Part shown: positions 1-9,894 of the stretch, piece by piece | Layout: the number at the start of each line of letters is the position of its first letter | Position numbering within the stretch: the stretch's first letter is position 1 | From: Gynuella sp050296195 | GTDB lineage: Bacteria > Pseudomonadota > Gammaproteobacteria > Pseudomonadales > Natronospirillaceae | DNA length: 64,000 nt | Reading direction: 5' to 3' (one strand) | Assembly: GCF_050296195.1 (NCBI RefSeq) | Contig: NZ_JBNKRB010000043.1 | The notes under the pieces: model-generated | What the model saw: only the letters and a program-made list of their open reading frames with translations | What the model was told of the DNA's origin: nothing | Databases searched by the model: none | Made by a program: the position numbers and the translations under genes

Positions 1-310
1 CTGCCTGCTGCATGACAATGTCGTAGACTTTTTCAAAATGATTAAAGTTGAATTCCTGAGGTACAACCCCAAGGTTTCTTTTCACCTCATTACGCTGATT
101 GTCCAGATCATAACCATAAACAGAGACCTCACCAGAGGTTTTGTTAACAAGAGATGAGACAATACCAAGAGTGGTCGACTTACCAGCCCCATTCGGGCCC
201 AGCAAAGCAAAAAAATCTCCTGATTGGACCGTAAGATCGATACCTTTCAGAGCTTGAAATCCGTTATCGTAAACCTTACGGAGATTCTGAATACTAAGAG
301 CTGCTGTCAT
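1..310 (-). CDS. ABC transporter ATP-binding protein, YadG-like (N-terminal part only)
   Basis: This is the first 103 codons of an ABC ATPase on the minus strand; the rest lies beyond the left edge. Walker A (GPNGAGKST) is at residues 38-46 and the Q-loop glutamine (GVVPQEF) is near residue 85. The spacing and the wording around the Q-loop resemble the YadG / CcmA-like class of exporter ATPases, which usually pair with a YadH-type permease. The permease would be expected just outside the window. The ATG at 308-310 lies 71 bp from the divergent yfcH-like start, so both promoters must share a very short region. The family is confident; the substrate is unknown. Confidence 0.85.
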   Translation of the reverse strand, partial: MTAALSIQNLRKVYDNGFQALKGIDLTVQSGDFFALLGPNGAGKSTTLGIVSSLVNKTSGEVSVYGYDLDNQRNEVKRNLGVVPQEFNFNHFEKVYDIVMQQA

Positions 311-381
311 TGATAAACTCGCGCGCTAAAACAAGCGCCTATAGATTGGGTAGGAAGCATACAATTTCAACCGAGGTTTGC

Positions 382-1266
382 ATGAAAGTACTCATTACCG
401 GTGGAACCGGATTTATTGGCTCAGCCCTGACTCAAAAATGGATCAAGGAAGGGCACCATGTGACAATTTTGACGCGTCAGCAATTAACCAGTCGTGAAAC
501 AATCAGATATGTGTCTGCCTTGGATGACATCAATAACGAAGAAGTGTTCGATGTCGTGGTAAATCTGGCGGGCTATTCATTGTTTCAACGTCCCTGGACT
601 AAATCGGTAAAACAAAAAATAACCAACTCCCGTATTGTCACCACCAAAGCATTAGTCGCGTTGAATCAACGATTACAACACCCTTTTGGCATACTGATCA
701 GTGGTTCCGCTGTTGGTATTTATGGTGACCAGCATAACCACTGGCTCCCGGAAGATTCCCACCATGGACAACATTTTGGCGCATTGCTATGCGAGCAATG
801 GGAACAGGAAGCACTACAGGCCGAACACCAGGGTACCCGAGTCTGCCTGATTAGAACCGGCATTGTCTTGGGCCACGGCGGTGCACTGCAACGGATGCAG
901 ACAGCCGCACGGTGTGGAGTCATCAGCCCTATCGGATCAGGCCAACAATACTGGCCCTGGATTGATATTGACGACGAGGTCAACGCGATTGATTTTCTCA
1001 CCCAACATCCACAGCTGTCAGGAGCGTTTAACCTGTGCTCCCCCAACCCGGTCACCAATAGCGAATTTACCAACATCCTGGCCGGTGCGATGAACCGCAA
1101 AGTCCGCCTGCCGGCCGTACCCGCCTGGATTCTGAAAACCATGACCCTCGGAGCCGGCCAATTACTGATCGACAGTCAGCGGGTAGCCCCCAGTCAACTA
1201 TTGGGAGCCGGATTCAAGTTCCAATATGAAGACCTGACTGACAGTCTATTACGCTACTGTCGTTAA
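382..1266 (+). CDS. yfcH: TIGR01777-type SDR epimerase homologue (YfcH-like)
   Basis: This 294-residue atypical short-chain dehydrogenase belongs to the YfcH / TIGR01777 family of NAD(P)-binding, nucleoside-sugar-epimerase-like proteins of unknown substrate. The Rossmann motif GGTGFIGS is at residues 7-14. The sequence ISGSAVGIYGD in the middle carries the typical SxxxxYG active-site pattern. The C-terminal third has the DUF1731-like end that includes the RVxPSQL motif. I chose ATG 382 over the upstream TTG at 310: the Rossmann strand begins right after it, GAGG lies 6-9 bases upstream, and the extra 24 residues have no family counterpart. The 3' end overlaps the convergent next gene by 18 bp. 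Confidence 0.85.
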   Translation: MKVLITGGTGFIGSALTQKWIKEGHHVTILTRQQLTSRETIRYVSALDDINNEEVFDVVVNLAGYSLFQRPWTKSVKQKITNSRIVTTKALVALNQRLQHPFGILISGSAVGIYGDQHNHWLPEDSHHGQHFGALLCEQWEQEALQAEHQGTRVCLIRTGIVLGHGGALQRMQTAARCGVISPIGSGQQYWPWIDIDDEVNAIDFLTQHPQLSGAFNLCSPNPVTNSEFTNILAGAMNRKVRLPAVPAWILKTMTLGAGQLLIDSQRVAPSQLLGAGFKFQYEDLTDSLLRYCR

Positions 1267-2487
1267 AGCCCGCAGTTTCAGGACGTTTTCAATATAAGAC
1301 CGTATTGCTTCTTTCAGGCCAATGTCGTGATGAAAACGCTCGGACATATACCAGCGATGTTCCAATAATTCGTGGTAAAGTTCTGCCGGATCCAATCCAC
1401 CACGAAGATCCTCTGGTATGGCATCAATGGCCGGTTGATAGATTTCAGTCAACCATTTGAATGCAGCCACTTCTCTGGGAATGTGGTAATCGTACTCACG
1501 ATTGATCCGGGCCCGGTACTGATGCAAATCGTTCAACAACCGCTTAGCCTGATTCTCCTGAACATCCAACCCCGTTAGACTCTGCAGTTTACGGCGATGA
1601 TGCCAAGGCTCCACAACGTTTACGGTCATCTTCACTTTTTTCCCGGACTCCAAAGTATTGATTTCCATTTCCTCGACGTTGTAGCCCAGGTCATTCAGGC
1701 GTCGAATTCGTTTTTCCACTTCATGCTGCGCAGCAGTATCAAATACTTCATCACGCGTCAGCTCATCCCATAACGTGTTATACCGCTCCACCAGAAAATC
1801 AGTCAGATCTATAGGATCCATATTCAGGGGTAACAATCCAGCAGCCTGAAGATCCATCAAATCACCCGCAATATTGGTATGAGCGAGTTCGAGATCGTAC
1901 TCACGTCGATGTCGTGTCATATCCGGTACAAATGAAGCTGTTTCAGCATCCACAAGATAAGCTGCCATCAACCCGGCATCACGTTTAAACAGCGCATTTG
2001 ATAAAGAACAGTCGCCCCAGTAAAAACCACTCAAATGCAGTTTTACCAGCAAGTCGGCCAGCGCATCCAGCATCAGGTTCAGTTGATAACGATCAATTCC
2101 ATTTTCGATGATGACCCGATATGGAAGAGTCCCACGCAAATATTCAGTGATCAGCAATGCCCGATCACTCATATCGAAATACTCTTCAAGCCACGAAACC
2201 TTTGGAACCTCCTTATCCCGGTCGCTAATCAGACCAACAGCTTCCACTACCGGTAAACCACGCTCTTCCAGCTCTTTCAACATGCTGTATTCATGTTCTG
2301 CCACCTTACGGGACAATTCCTTCAAAGCATAAACACGATTCTTATGGCTGATAAACTTAACGACATTCCGGTGGATACCGTGTGCCACTTTCACAAAATG
2401 CTGTGCCGGCCACTGAGTCAAATGTAAGGACCACGGCAAGCTGAGATCCGTAAGATAATGGCCGGGGGAGGATAATTGAAACTTCAT
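1249..2487 (-). CDS. kinase-fold protein, DUF4032 / lipopolysaccharide-kinase-like
   Basis: This 412-residue protein has an N-terminal kinase-like half. VYALKEL carries a candidate ATP-binding lysine. GDCSLSN resembles the GDxxxxN catalytic loop, and the VDAET that follows resembles the metal-binding DFG segment. This is the arrangement of the Kdo/WaaP and choline-kinase-like small kinases. The C-terminal half, containing HHRRKLQSLTG and ending in a helical region, matches my memory of DUF4032 proteins, which are commoner in actinobacteria. Substrate and role are unknown. The neighbouring sugar and glucan genes on the same strand allow a guess at a carbohydrate-linked role, but nothing in the sequence shows it. 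Confidence 0.6.
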   Translation of the reverse strand: MKFQLSSPGHYLTDLSLPWSLHLTQWPAQHFVKVAHGIHRNVVKFISHKNRVYALKELSRKVAEHEYSMLKELEERGLPVVEAVGLISDRDKEVPKVSWLEEYFDMSDRALLITEYLRGTLPYRVIIENGIDRYQLNLMLDALADLLVKLHLSGFYWGDCSLSNALFKRDAGLMAAYLVDAETASFVPDMTRHRREYDLELAHTNIAGDLMDLQAAGLLPLNMDPIDLTDFLVERYNTLWDELTRDEVFDTAAQHEVEKRIRRLNDLGYNVEEMEINTLESGKKVKMTVNVVEPWHHRRKLQSLTGLDVQENQAKRLLNDLHQYRARINREYDYHIPREVAAFKWLTEIYQPAIDAIPEDLRGGLDPAELYHELLEHRWYMSERFHHDIGLKEAIRSYIENVLKLRALTTVA

Positions 2488-2702
2488 ATACAGTCCTGAT
2501 CAAACACGGCTGACACACCGAAAACCGTTAATTAAAGCAAAAAAATAAACTAATCCCTATTTTAGTTCACACTTCATAATTAAACCCATGTCCACACCTC
2601 AAATTATCTATGAAAATTTTTGAATACGGAAAACATCAGGAGTATGGGTACTGAACTAAAGCTTATAAAAACCGGGTGGGGATAGAAGCAAATATACAGA
2701 CA

Positions 2703-2730
2703 CAAAAAAACCGGGGGCTCCCCCGGTTTC
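2703..2730 (-). terminator. Rho-independent terminator after ugpC-like gene
   Basis: A perfect 10-bp stem (AAACCGGGGG with CCCCCGGTTT) has a 2-base centre and is followed on the minus strand by seven T residues. It lies 20 bp past the stop of the ABC ATPase gene, so that gene is transcribed separately from the DUF4032 gene. Confidence 0.9.
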
Positions 2731-2749
2731 TCAGTTGAAATGCTTGATA

Positions 2750-3844
2750 TTAGAGTCTGTTTTCAGTTTCAGCATCAAAGATATGAATTTTAGAAGTGTT
2801 CACATCCATTTCGACAGCATCCCCTGGGGTAGGAATTTTATGAGCATCCATTTTAGAAATGATCTGATGTTCTACGCCATCAACTCGCAAATGCGCTACC
2901 ACTTCATGACCAAGAGTCTCAATAATTTCCACAGTACCGTTTAACTTGGCAGTGGTAACCCAGTCATGCTCGTCCTCAGGGCGAACATGCTCAGGACGAA
3001 ACCCAACAACCACTTTTTTGCCCTTGTAGTTACTGACGGATGCTTTCCAGTCGTCCGGTACGGTAATAGTCAATGAGGGGTGGGTAATCGTCTGGCCATC
3101 ATCAGAAACCGTCATGGTCAGAATATTCATGTTTGGAGTACCGATGAACTGTGCCACAAAAACATTGGCCGGGGTATCGTATAACTCCAGCGGGCTACCA
3201 ACCTGTCTCAACTCCCCATCGTGTAATACCGCAATACGATCACCCATGGTCATCGCTTCGACCTGATCGTGCGTAACATATACAGACGTAATACCGAGAC
3301 GCTTCTGCAGCTTACCGATCTCTGCACGCATTTGCACACGAAGTTCTGCATCAAGGTTTGACAATGGTTCGTCAAACAGGAAAACAGATGGTTTACGGAC
3401 AATAGCTCGTCCCAGTGCAACCCGTTGACGTTGACCACCAGACAGTGCTTTAGGCTTACGGTCAAGCAAGTGAGACAATCCTAGAGTTTCAGCCGCTTCG
3501 TTAACAAGGCGATCAATTTCTTCGGAAGGCATTTTACGCAGACGCAAACCAAAGGCGATATTTTCGCGAACAGACATATGCGGATACAAAGCGTAGCTCT
3601 GAAATACCATGGCAACATCTCGATCTTTCGGGTGAACATTGTTGACAACACGGTCACCAATATACAACTCACCATCGGACACTTCTTCAAGACCAGCAAT
3701 CATCCGCAGAGTGGTCGACTTACCACACCCGGAGGGACCCACCAGCACCATGAATTCTTTGTCCTGAATTTCGAGGTTTAGATTCTTAATGATATTAACA
3801 TCGCCATAACTTTTAACGACATTATCAAATTTAATACTCGCCAT
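2750..3844 (-). CDS. ugpC: UgpC/MalK-type sugar ABC transporter ATPase
   Basis: This 364-residue ATPase belongs to the CUT1 carbohydrate importer family (MalK/UgpC/MsmK). Walker A GPSGCGKST is at residues 36-44. The signature LSGGQRQR and Walker B VFLFDEP with the D-loop follow. The C-terminal third is the TOBE/regulatory domain with GFRPEHV. No permease or binding-protein gene is near, and the gene has its own terminator, so it is probably a shared ATPase serving sugar importers encoded elsewhere. Members of this family energise uptake of maltodextrins, glycerol-3-phosphate or other oligosaccharides. Adjacent malQ makes an alpha-glucan substrate plausible. The symbol reflects family naming, not proven substrate. 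Confidence 0.85.
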   Translation of the reverse strand: MASIKFDNVVKSYGDVNIIKNLNLEIQDKEFMVLVGPSGCGKSTTLRMIAGLEEVSDGELYIGDRVVNNVHPKDRDVAMVFQSYALYPHMSVRENIAFGLRLRKMPSEEIDRLVNEAAETLGLSHLLDRKPKALSGGQRQRVALGRAIVRKPSVFLFDEPLSNLDAELRVQMRAEIGKLQKRLGITSVYVTHDQVEAMTMGDRIAVLHDGELRQVGSPLELYDTPANVFVAQFIGTPNMNILTMTVSDDGQTITHPSLTITVPDDWKASVSNYKGKKVVVGFRPEHVRPEDEHDWVTTAKLNGTVEIIETLGHEVVAHLRVDGVEHQIISKMDAHKIPTPGDAVEMDVNTSKIHIFDAETENRL

Positions 3845-3923
3845 GATATTTCACTCTTTGTTGTTATTTCAAAATGGAATAAAACGCGGAAAAAGCTCCT
3901 GCGCATATGATGTCAGGCTACAA

Positions 3924-3946
3924 AAAACCCTCTGTTTAAAGGGTTA
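3924..3946 (-). terminator. Rho-independent terminator after malQ
   Basis: A 6-bp stem AACCCT / AGGGTT with an 8-base loop is followed on the minus strand by a T-run. It lies between the end of malQ and the start of the ABC ATPase gene. Confidence 0.65.
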
Positions 3947-4018
3947 GGAACCTCAGAACTTCAAGTCTACGGCTTTTAGCTACAGCTCGGCAAGCTTGAA
4001 ACCATGAGACCGTTAGAT

Positions 4019-6223
4019 CTATTGATCCGATACCTGTTTTCGAGTGTCAGATATCTGCCAACAGAAATTTTTGATTTGTTCATCTGCAAACAATTGTTGA
4101 ACACTGACAGACAGTTTGCGACGCCAGTTCGGGTATTCGGTACTGGTTCCCGGCACATTAACCGGTTCCGTCATCAGCATCAGATCTTCCAATTGCAGTG
4201 CAACCAGTTGTGAATATCCGGAACTAAGATAACGGTGAATTGCGAGGTTTAAATCCATATTCATCTCGACAATTTCGTCAGCCTGCCCTGGATATTCGGC
4301 CGGTAAAAAACCGCGCTCATGCAATGCATTAAAGATCTGCTGTCGGGCCCAGGCACGGGTGGCATATTCGTGCCGGACAACCTCGTCATTTTCGAATAAC
4401 TGCAGACGCTCCCTAAGCCTCAAATCTTCATAGTTCCAATAAGCAGCCAATGTCGGCATATCATGATTCACAACAATGGCCAGGGCATTCCGTGCATACT
4501 CTTCGGGTCGTTTACAGCCATGCCCGGAAATTTCAAAAATAAACACTTTATTCGAATAAAGTCCGGCTGCCGGAAAAGCCTGCTGCACTTCGACGGGAAC
4601 AGTGCCAAGATCTTCAGCAATGATCATGCATTGATTGCGCTGGCTCTCCAGCAACAGGATGCCGAGCATGTCTTCAAACGGATAGTGAATATAGGCCCCT
4701 TCAGCCGCAGTCTCTCCGGGAGGGCACCACCACAGACGAAAGAGCGCCATCGCATGATCAATTCTTAGTGCGCTACAGGCACGCATATTATTGCGTACCA
4801 ACGTAATAAACGGCTGATACCTTTCATTCCGGAGCGCAACAGGATCCATAGGAGGCAACCCCCAATTCTGGCCTAAAGGCCCAAGTGCATCGGGTGGAGC
4901 ACCAATACTGATCTGTTGACGGAATGCTTCCGGATTGGACCAGACTTCCGCACCGCCCCGGTCAGCACCAACAGCAAGATCCCGATACAACCCCAGCCCC
5001 ATTGATGCTGCTTTCGCGACCTCATCAGCCCGTTGTAATTGCTCATCACTGATAAACTGCAGATACTGATAAAAGAGAACCTCCTCTGCATGAGACTCTG
5101 AAAATTCTTTCACTTCAGCTGAATGAATATCGTGAAACATTTCGGGCCACGATGCCCATCCGATCGCAGCTGGATCCTGCTGATTAAAATATTCAGAGAG
5201 CGCTTCAAACAGACAATGTTGAAACAACGGCAACCCTCCCTCATCCAGGAATTTCTCGAATGACAGAAAGCGCTCCGTGTTGCGATTGACGTGATGATCC
5301 TGAAACGTTTGAAACAACAACCTGAAAGCATGCTGTTTCAACTGAGCCACCCGGGAATAGGGGATCATTTTTTCAGCTCTCAACTGTGCCAGCTCCGACT
5401 GAATATCGGGACTGTGATACCAGTTCTGTAGCTCAGCATTATCCGAAAATTCAGACACCTTCAGAACATCAACATACAAAGGGTTAAGAAAATTCCGGTT
5501 GGAAGGGCTATAAGGACTGACATGTTCGGCGTTGACAGGATATAGCGCGTGGATAGGGTTCAGACCGACAAAACCGGCTCCCACGGATGCCAGTGCCTGA
5601 ATCAGCTCTATCAGATCAGAAAAATCACCAACACCCCAATTGTTCTCACTGCGCAACGAATACAACTGAATGGCTGTACCCCAAATTTTTTCATTACTCT
5701 GCAAACGATCGTTCACATAACCTACGGAGGGAGTTACCACCAACATCACCGAAACAGTGCCGGTCGAATAAGTGAGTTCAAGAGAGTGATAGCCCGGCAC
5801 AATATCCTGTGGTAGCTGAATCCTTCGCTCCTCAATCAGGGTTCCATTCATTTCATGTGACTGTAGCAACGGTAATTGCTGAAACTGACACTCCGGCAAG
5901 TTCGCCACTTCACCAGATTCTAGTACCAGAGATATACCAAGAGCCTCTTCGCTGCCAGCTGGCAGCCGGACTTTCATATCAGCACTCAAATGTGGTCTCA
6001 ATACCACCACCGGGTCGCAGGGGTGTAACCAGTATTGACGCTGTAGCTTTGTAATCGCACGCTGAACCGCCTCGTCGGAGGAACAATCTATGCCGGTTGC
6101 CGCTATCAAATGAAGCATCCGCTGTGGACTGATCTCCGCAGTCTGACCCTTATAGTCGGTGTATGTCCTCTTAAACCCAAGCAGCGATGCCAGTTGCCAA
6201 GTCAATTCTTCCGAGTTGTTCAC
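4019..6223 (-). CDS. malQ: 4-alpha-glucanotransferase (amylomaltase)
   Basis: This 734-residue GH77 enzyme cleaves alpha-1,4-glucans and transfers the released segment to another glucan, freeing glucose from maltose and maltotriose. It has the long N-terminal extension of proteobacterial MalQ (E. coli protein 694 residues). The (beta/alpha)8 catalytic motifs are present: RIDHAMALFRLWW with the nucleophile Asp, IIAEDLGTVP with the acid/base Glu, and VVNHDMPTLAAYW with the third carboxylate (usually THDLPT). The gene lies 113 bp downstream of the phosphorylase-kinase-like gene on the same strand, so co-transcription is possible. The product would feed glucose to Glk encoded further along the window. 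Confidence 0.95.
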   Translation of the reverse strand: MNNSEELTWQLASLLGFKRTYTDYKGQTAEISPQRMLHLIAATGIDCSSDEAVQRAITKLQRQYWLHPCDPVVVLRPHLSADMKVRLPAGSEEALGISLVLESGEVANLPECQFQQLPLLQSHEMNGTLIEERRIQLPQDIVPGYHSLELTYSTGTVSVMLVVTPSVGYVNDRLQSNEKIWGTAIQLYSLRSENNWGVGDFSDLIELIQALASVGAGFVGLNPIHALYPVNAEHVSPYSPSNRNFLNPLYVDVLKVSEFSDNAELQNWYHSPDIQSELAQLRAEKMIPYSRVAQLKQHAFRLLFQTFQDHHVNRNTERFLSFEKFLDEGGLPLFQHCLFEALSEYFNQQDPAAIGWASWPEMFHDIHSAEVKEFSESHAEEVLFYQYLQFISDEQLQRADEVAKAASMGLGLYRDLAVGADRGGAEVWSNPEAFRQQISIGAPPDALGPLGQNWGLPPMDPVALRNERYQPFITLVRNNMRACSALRIDHAMALFRLWWCPPGETAAEGAYIHYPFEDMLGILLLESQRNQCMIIAEDLGTVPVEVQQAFPAAGLYSNKVFIFEISGHGCKRPEEYARNALAIVVNHDMPTLAAYWNYEDLRLRERLQLFENDEVVRHEYATRAWARQQIFNALHERGFLPAEYPGQADEIVEMNMDLNLAIHRYLSSGYSQLVALQLEDLMLMTEPVNVPGTSTEYPNWRRKLSVSVQQLFADEQIKNFCWQISDTRKQVSDQ

Positions 6224-6336
6224 ATGAAAACTCTTTTAGCAGATGAATTATTTAACAGCTTGTCATTTTCCGTAACAACATCTGACAAACCGCTCACTAG
6301 CGCTCCCGAATCAACACATTTGAGATATACACGTCT

Positions 6337-9300
6337 TCAGTGATGATCATATACAGTCTCACCCTCTCCTCCATCAAGCAGTTGGGCGTGATCATTCTGA
6401 CGAATCAAATATTCAAAAGATGTCTGTACCGCCAGCGCAACCCGATACGGAGGAAGCTGATAAAACTCCTGCCAGGCTTTACCGCGTTCGGCATTGTACT
6501 GGTCAGCGTCATGATCTTCCTGATTAACCCAATTCAACCGGACCGCATGGCCCAGAATCACCTCGACCACTAATAAATGCGGAACTCTGAGGTCAGGATT
6601 CATTTTGAACAGACTGCACAATGCCTGAATCACTTCGATGGTCATTTGCCGGTAGGAATTGGTACTGATGCGTATCAGCATTTTTTCGATCAGGTTGGCA
6701 AACTGAGCCTCTCCACCCGTCATGGAATTGAGCGCAATATCAGAATCCATACGGGTACGGGAATCAAACCGATCCCCCAGCACAATCCCATGACAGTGAT
6801 TCAGCAGACTCCAGAGGTCTGAAAAAAAGTTATCCTGAAAACGTGGAATCAGCCCCTGGACTTCACGCCACTTTTTCCAGTCCTTTTCCTCGCCCAACAG
6901 AGGGTCATCTTTACTGTCAAAATGGACTTCACAAATAGGGCCATGATGCATCGCCGGTAAGGATTCCTGGGCGATCAAACGCTGAACCGACATTTCATAG
7001 TTTTCCAGCACCTTGCGTACCCTGTCGTATAAATCATAGGGGCTTAAGGAGCACAGCAACTCAAATGCATCAGACGGCGCCAACGCTTGTTCCGATTGCA
7101 ATTGCGACATTATGAGATGCATAAACTGACCCGGAATAAAGGTCTTCATTCCTTGAAACAGCGCAGGCTGATCTTTCAACAGTGCGGCCATAAACACAAT
7201 GAGCTCCTGATTCAGTATGACCTCACGATCATCGTAACCGGTATTTTCCTGAATCAACCTCAATAACTCGCGATTATCCGGCACTCTGCGCAACATTCCT
7301 TTATCAGAATAAGTACGTCCAACCACCAACGATTTCTGCCGTGCGACAATCTCGGCAACGGCGTCTTCCAACCCATGCCAATAGCGACCAAGTGCACCTG
7401 CTGCTTTTCGAACCACGTTCCACACCTGCTGGTGACACGCAGTGTCGTACACTTCGTCCAGCAAGACTTTAAGCGTCACTTTAGGTGCAATACCAATCTC
7501 CGCTTGTAATCCTTTTCTGGCCACCAACTCCAGAAGAATATCCTGCTGTTCATATAAATTGACCGATTGGATCAAGCTGTCGATCAACTGCTCATCTGAG
7601 CGATCCGGTTGTAACAACGACAACATGTCATGGGCAATCGGCTTGCACTTTTCCAGCGTAAACTTTAACCACTTTTTGGCCCTTCTCGGCGACAGAGAGT
7701 AATTGTCCGGCAACTGATAGTCATGCAACTCATCAATACGCTCTATCGAACCACTATCAATCAGTTCCAACAACGGTCCAGTAATGATCTCTACAGACTC
7801 AACCTTATTGCCACTGCACTGCCGGGCAAACTCATAAATGGCATCTGCATCTGGTGCTTCCAGCATATCCCGCGTCACCAGAATCACCTGGATTGGCTTC
7901 TGTGGCTGGCACCAATGCCGGGATATATAACTGAGCTCGCTTTTAATTTTGGCAAAGGTAAAACGGTTGTCGGCGCTCAGATAAAAGCGAGACTGATTTT
8001 GGATATGAGATAAAAACAAACAGGTCTCACCCTGTAATTGGTAAAACTGTGCCGAAGCAAGAGAACGAGCACGTCTGGGAGGCCTACCAGTCAACCCCAT
8101 TTCCCTGTCCTGCCCAAGAATGGCAAACAGACGCGGAAACTCCATCGCGCTCAGAATCCTCACAGGTTCGACATCGGACTGCGTTTCGGAATAAATTCCG
8201 TGACCTGCCAGAGTTTCTTTGACGTGTTCATCTTCTGCAATAAACGCTACCTGTATGGGGTTTTGCATACGTCGGCCAATGCGCTTATGAGTCCTGAGCG
8301 GGTCGATATCGTGTTTGTCTAACAAATGTTCATGAATCAGGCAGCCCAGCACGTACAGACTCTGAGTCCAGACCAAAGGAACGTTCTGATTGGCAATTCT
8401 GGCTTGAGAACCTGGATCTTCTTTTTCCTCCTCAATTCGATCATGAGGCACGATATATAGTTCAGGTAACAGCAATTGACCGTCTTTTTCCACTCGTAGG
8501 CGATCAAGCCGGTCACGGTAAAAACGGATCTGCTCGGCATCTTCACGAAACAGAGCATCGAGATACAAATAGGTGAAAAACAATGGCCATTCGGATTCGA
8601 TATGCTCGAAACTTTTCAGTTCATGAAGTTCATAATGCAATCGGTTATGATCTTCAATAGCCGTTTGATGACCATCGCGCAGGAAGCGTTTACAACCATA
8701 AAAACCTGCCAGTTTAGCGAGAATCTCAGACCGTGTTTTTTTAACCAGAGATTTTTTCTCTACCGCAAAGGCAGGATAACCGATGATGGAAAGGCAGGCA
8801 GCATCGACCTCCTTAGACCATGATTCACGCGGCAACAAATGCTCTAAAACTGTCCGACAACGGGCAATTTCATCAGCCAGGACATGAATGACCCCCTTCT
8901 GGCCACATGCTTCTCCCAACAGATTAACACCACGAATCGCCTGCAGCGCAGCCTTGGCCATCCCCACTGAGCTGGCGTTGATTTCCACCCGGCCATTATT
9001 GATTTTGTTGCCGCGCTCCCATATTCCAAAATCAGGAGTACGATAGGCCCGGCCAATATACCAGACCAGGTTTTGAACAAAGTGTACTTCCTGTTCTGTC
9101 TGGACAATTCTGACACCTGACAACGTCATCTGTGCCAGCATCAAAACATATATAGAAGTGGCATCCAGTTGTAGATGTCCCCACTTGTCGTCATCCACCA
9201 CAACATCACCCGAATGCGTGGAATACTTGGCATGCAGTGCATCCATGGGATTTTGGGTATATTTGAATCGTTCAACCTTGGCTGCCTGCCGCATCATTGA

Positions 9301-9603
9301 AGACAGCAGCCCCCGCATTAACCGTACAGTGGCATTTTCCAGTTGATCGACACGTTCCTGATAGCCAGAAGTTTTTTGGTAGGCCAGCAACATTCCCCAC
9401 ACGGCCTGAATGGAATATACGTTATCCCGAACCCATGCATCGGTATAGTCACCGTGATCATTGATGTCCGTACTCGCTGGAAACAAACCGGTATTCGGGT
9501 TCTGACGACACAGAATAGTGCGGTCGACCATGTCAAAATAATAATCCAGCCTTTGCAGAATATGATCATACATGTTGTTACCACTGAACCGTTTCACTGT
9601 CAC
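6337..9603 (-). CDS. GH15 / phosphorylase-kinase alpha-like protein
   Basis: This 1088-residue protein resembles the alpha/beta regulatory subunits of eukaryotic phosphorylase kinase. Those combine a glucoamylase-like (GH15) N-terminal domain with a large helical C-terminal region. GH15-type segments are visible: TDAWVRDNVYSIQAVWGM near residue 55 and KWGHLQLDATSIYVLML near residue 140. Later parts such as MGLTGRPPRRARSL and TDLWSL-like helices belong to the PHKA_PHKB architecture. The protein may bind or cut alpha-glucans, and whether it is catalytic cannot be read here. The chosen start is GTG, with AAGG about 10 bases upstream; an ATG ten codons later is the alternative. It sits upstream of malQ on the same strand. 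Confidence 0.75.
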   Translation of the reverse strand: MTVKRFSGNNMYDHILQRLDYYFDMVDRTILCRQNPNTGLFPASTDINDHGDYTDAWVRDNVYSIQAVWGMLLAYQKTSGYQERVDQLENATVRLMRGLLSSMMRQAAKVERFKYTQNPMDALHAKYSTHSGDVVVDDDKWGHLQLDATSIYVLMLAQMTLSGVRIVQTEQEVHFVQNLVWYIGRAYRTPDFGIWERGNKINNGRVEINASSVGMAKAALQAIRGVNLLGEACGQKGVIHVLADEIARCRTVLEHLLPRESWSKEVDAACLSIIGYPAFAVEKKSLVKKTRSEILAKLAGFYGCKRFLRDGHQTAIEDHNRLHYELHELKSFEHIESEWPLFFTYLYLDALFREDAEQIRFYRDRLDRLRVEKDGQLLLPELYIVPHDRIEEEKEDPGSQARIANQNVPLVWTQSLYVLGCLIHEHLLDKHDIDPLRTHKRIGRRMQNPIQVAFIAEDEHVKETLAGHGIYSETQSDVEPVRILSAMEFPRLFAILGQDREMGLTGRPPRRARSLASAQFYQLQGETCLFLSHIQNQSRFYLSADNRFTFAKIKSELSYISRHWCQPQKPIQVILVTRDMLEAPDADAIYEFARQCSGNKVESVEIITGPLLELIDSGSIERIDELHDYQLPDNYSLSPRRAKKWLKFTLEKCKPIAHDMLSLLQPDRSDEQLIDSLIQSVNLYEQQDILLELVARKGLQAEIGIAPKVTLKVLLDEVYDTACHQQVWNVVRKAAGALGRYWHGLEDAVAEIVARQKSLVVGRTYSDKGMLRRVPDNRELLRLIQENTGYDDREVILNQELIVFMAALLKDQPALFQGMKTFIPGQFMHLIMSQLQSEQALAPSDAFELLCSLSPYDLYDRVRKVLENYEMSVQRLIAQESLPAMHHGPICEVHFDSKDDPLLGEEKDWKKWREVQGLIPRFQDNFFSDLWSLLNHCHGIVLGDRFDSRTRMDSDIALNSMTGGEAQFANLIEKMLIRISTNSYRQMTIEVIQALCSLFKMNPDLRVPHLLVVEVILGHAVRLNWVNQEDHDADQYNAERGKAWQEFYQLPPYRVALAVQTSFEYLIRQNDHAQLLDGGEGETVYDHH

Positions 9604-9894
9604 CCGGACACCTTATTACCGGAAGTTTATAACATCCCAATCCCTGCAAACATCTGGCCGCTGACACATATAAAAAATATAACCCAACTGGGCCGAACAT
9701 CAATCACATCAGACTAATGCCCGAGCCATCATCTACTATGCAGCATATAGCCCGTCAGTCAGAATGCGTCAGAACGAGACCCGTTATTGATGCCATTCAC
9801 AACACCGCCCATACATTACATTTGCCAGGAAATCTCACAAACTGAACAGGTTTGCAATGGGCCTGCCAATAACTGCACGTTGGCCAGCAACTGG

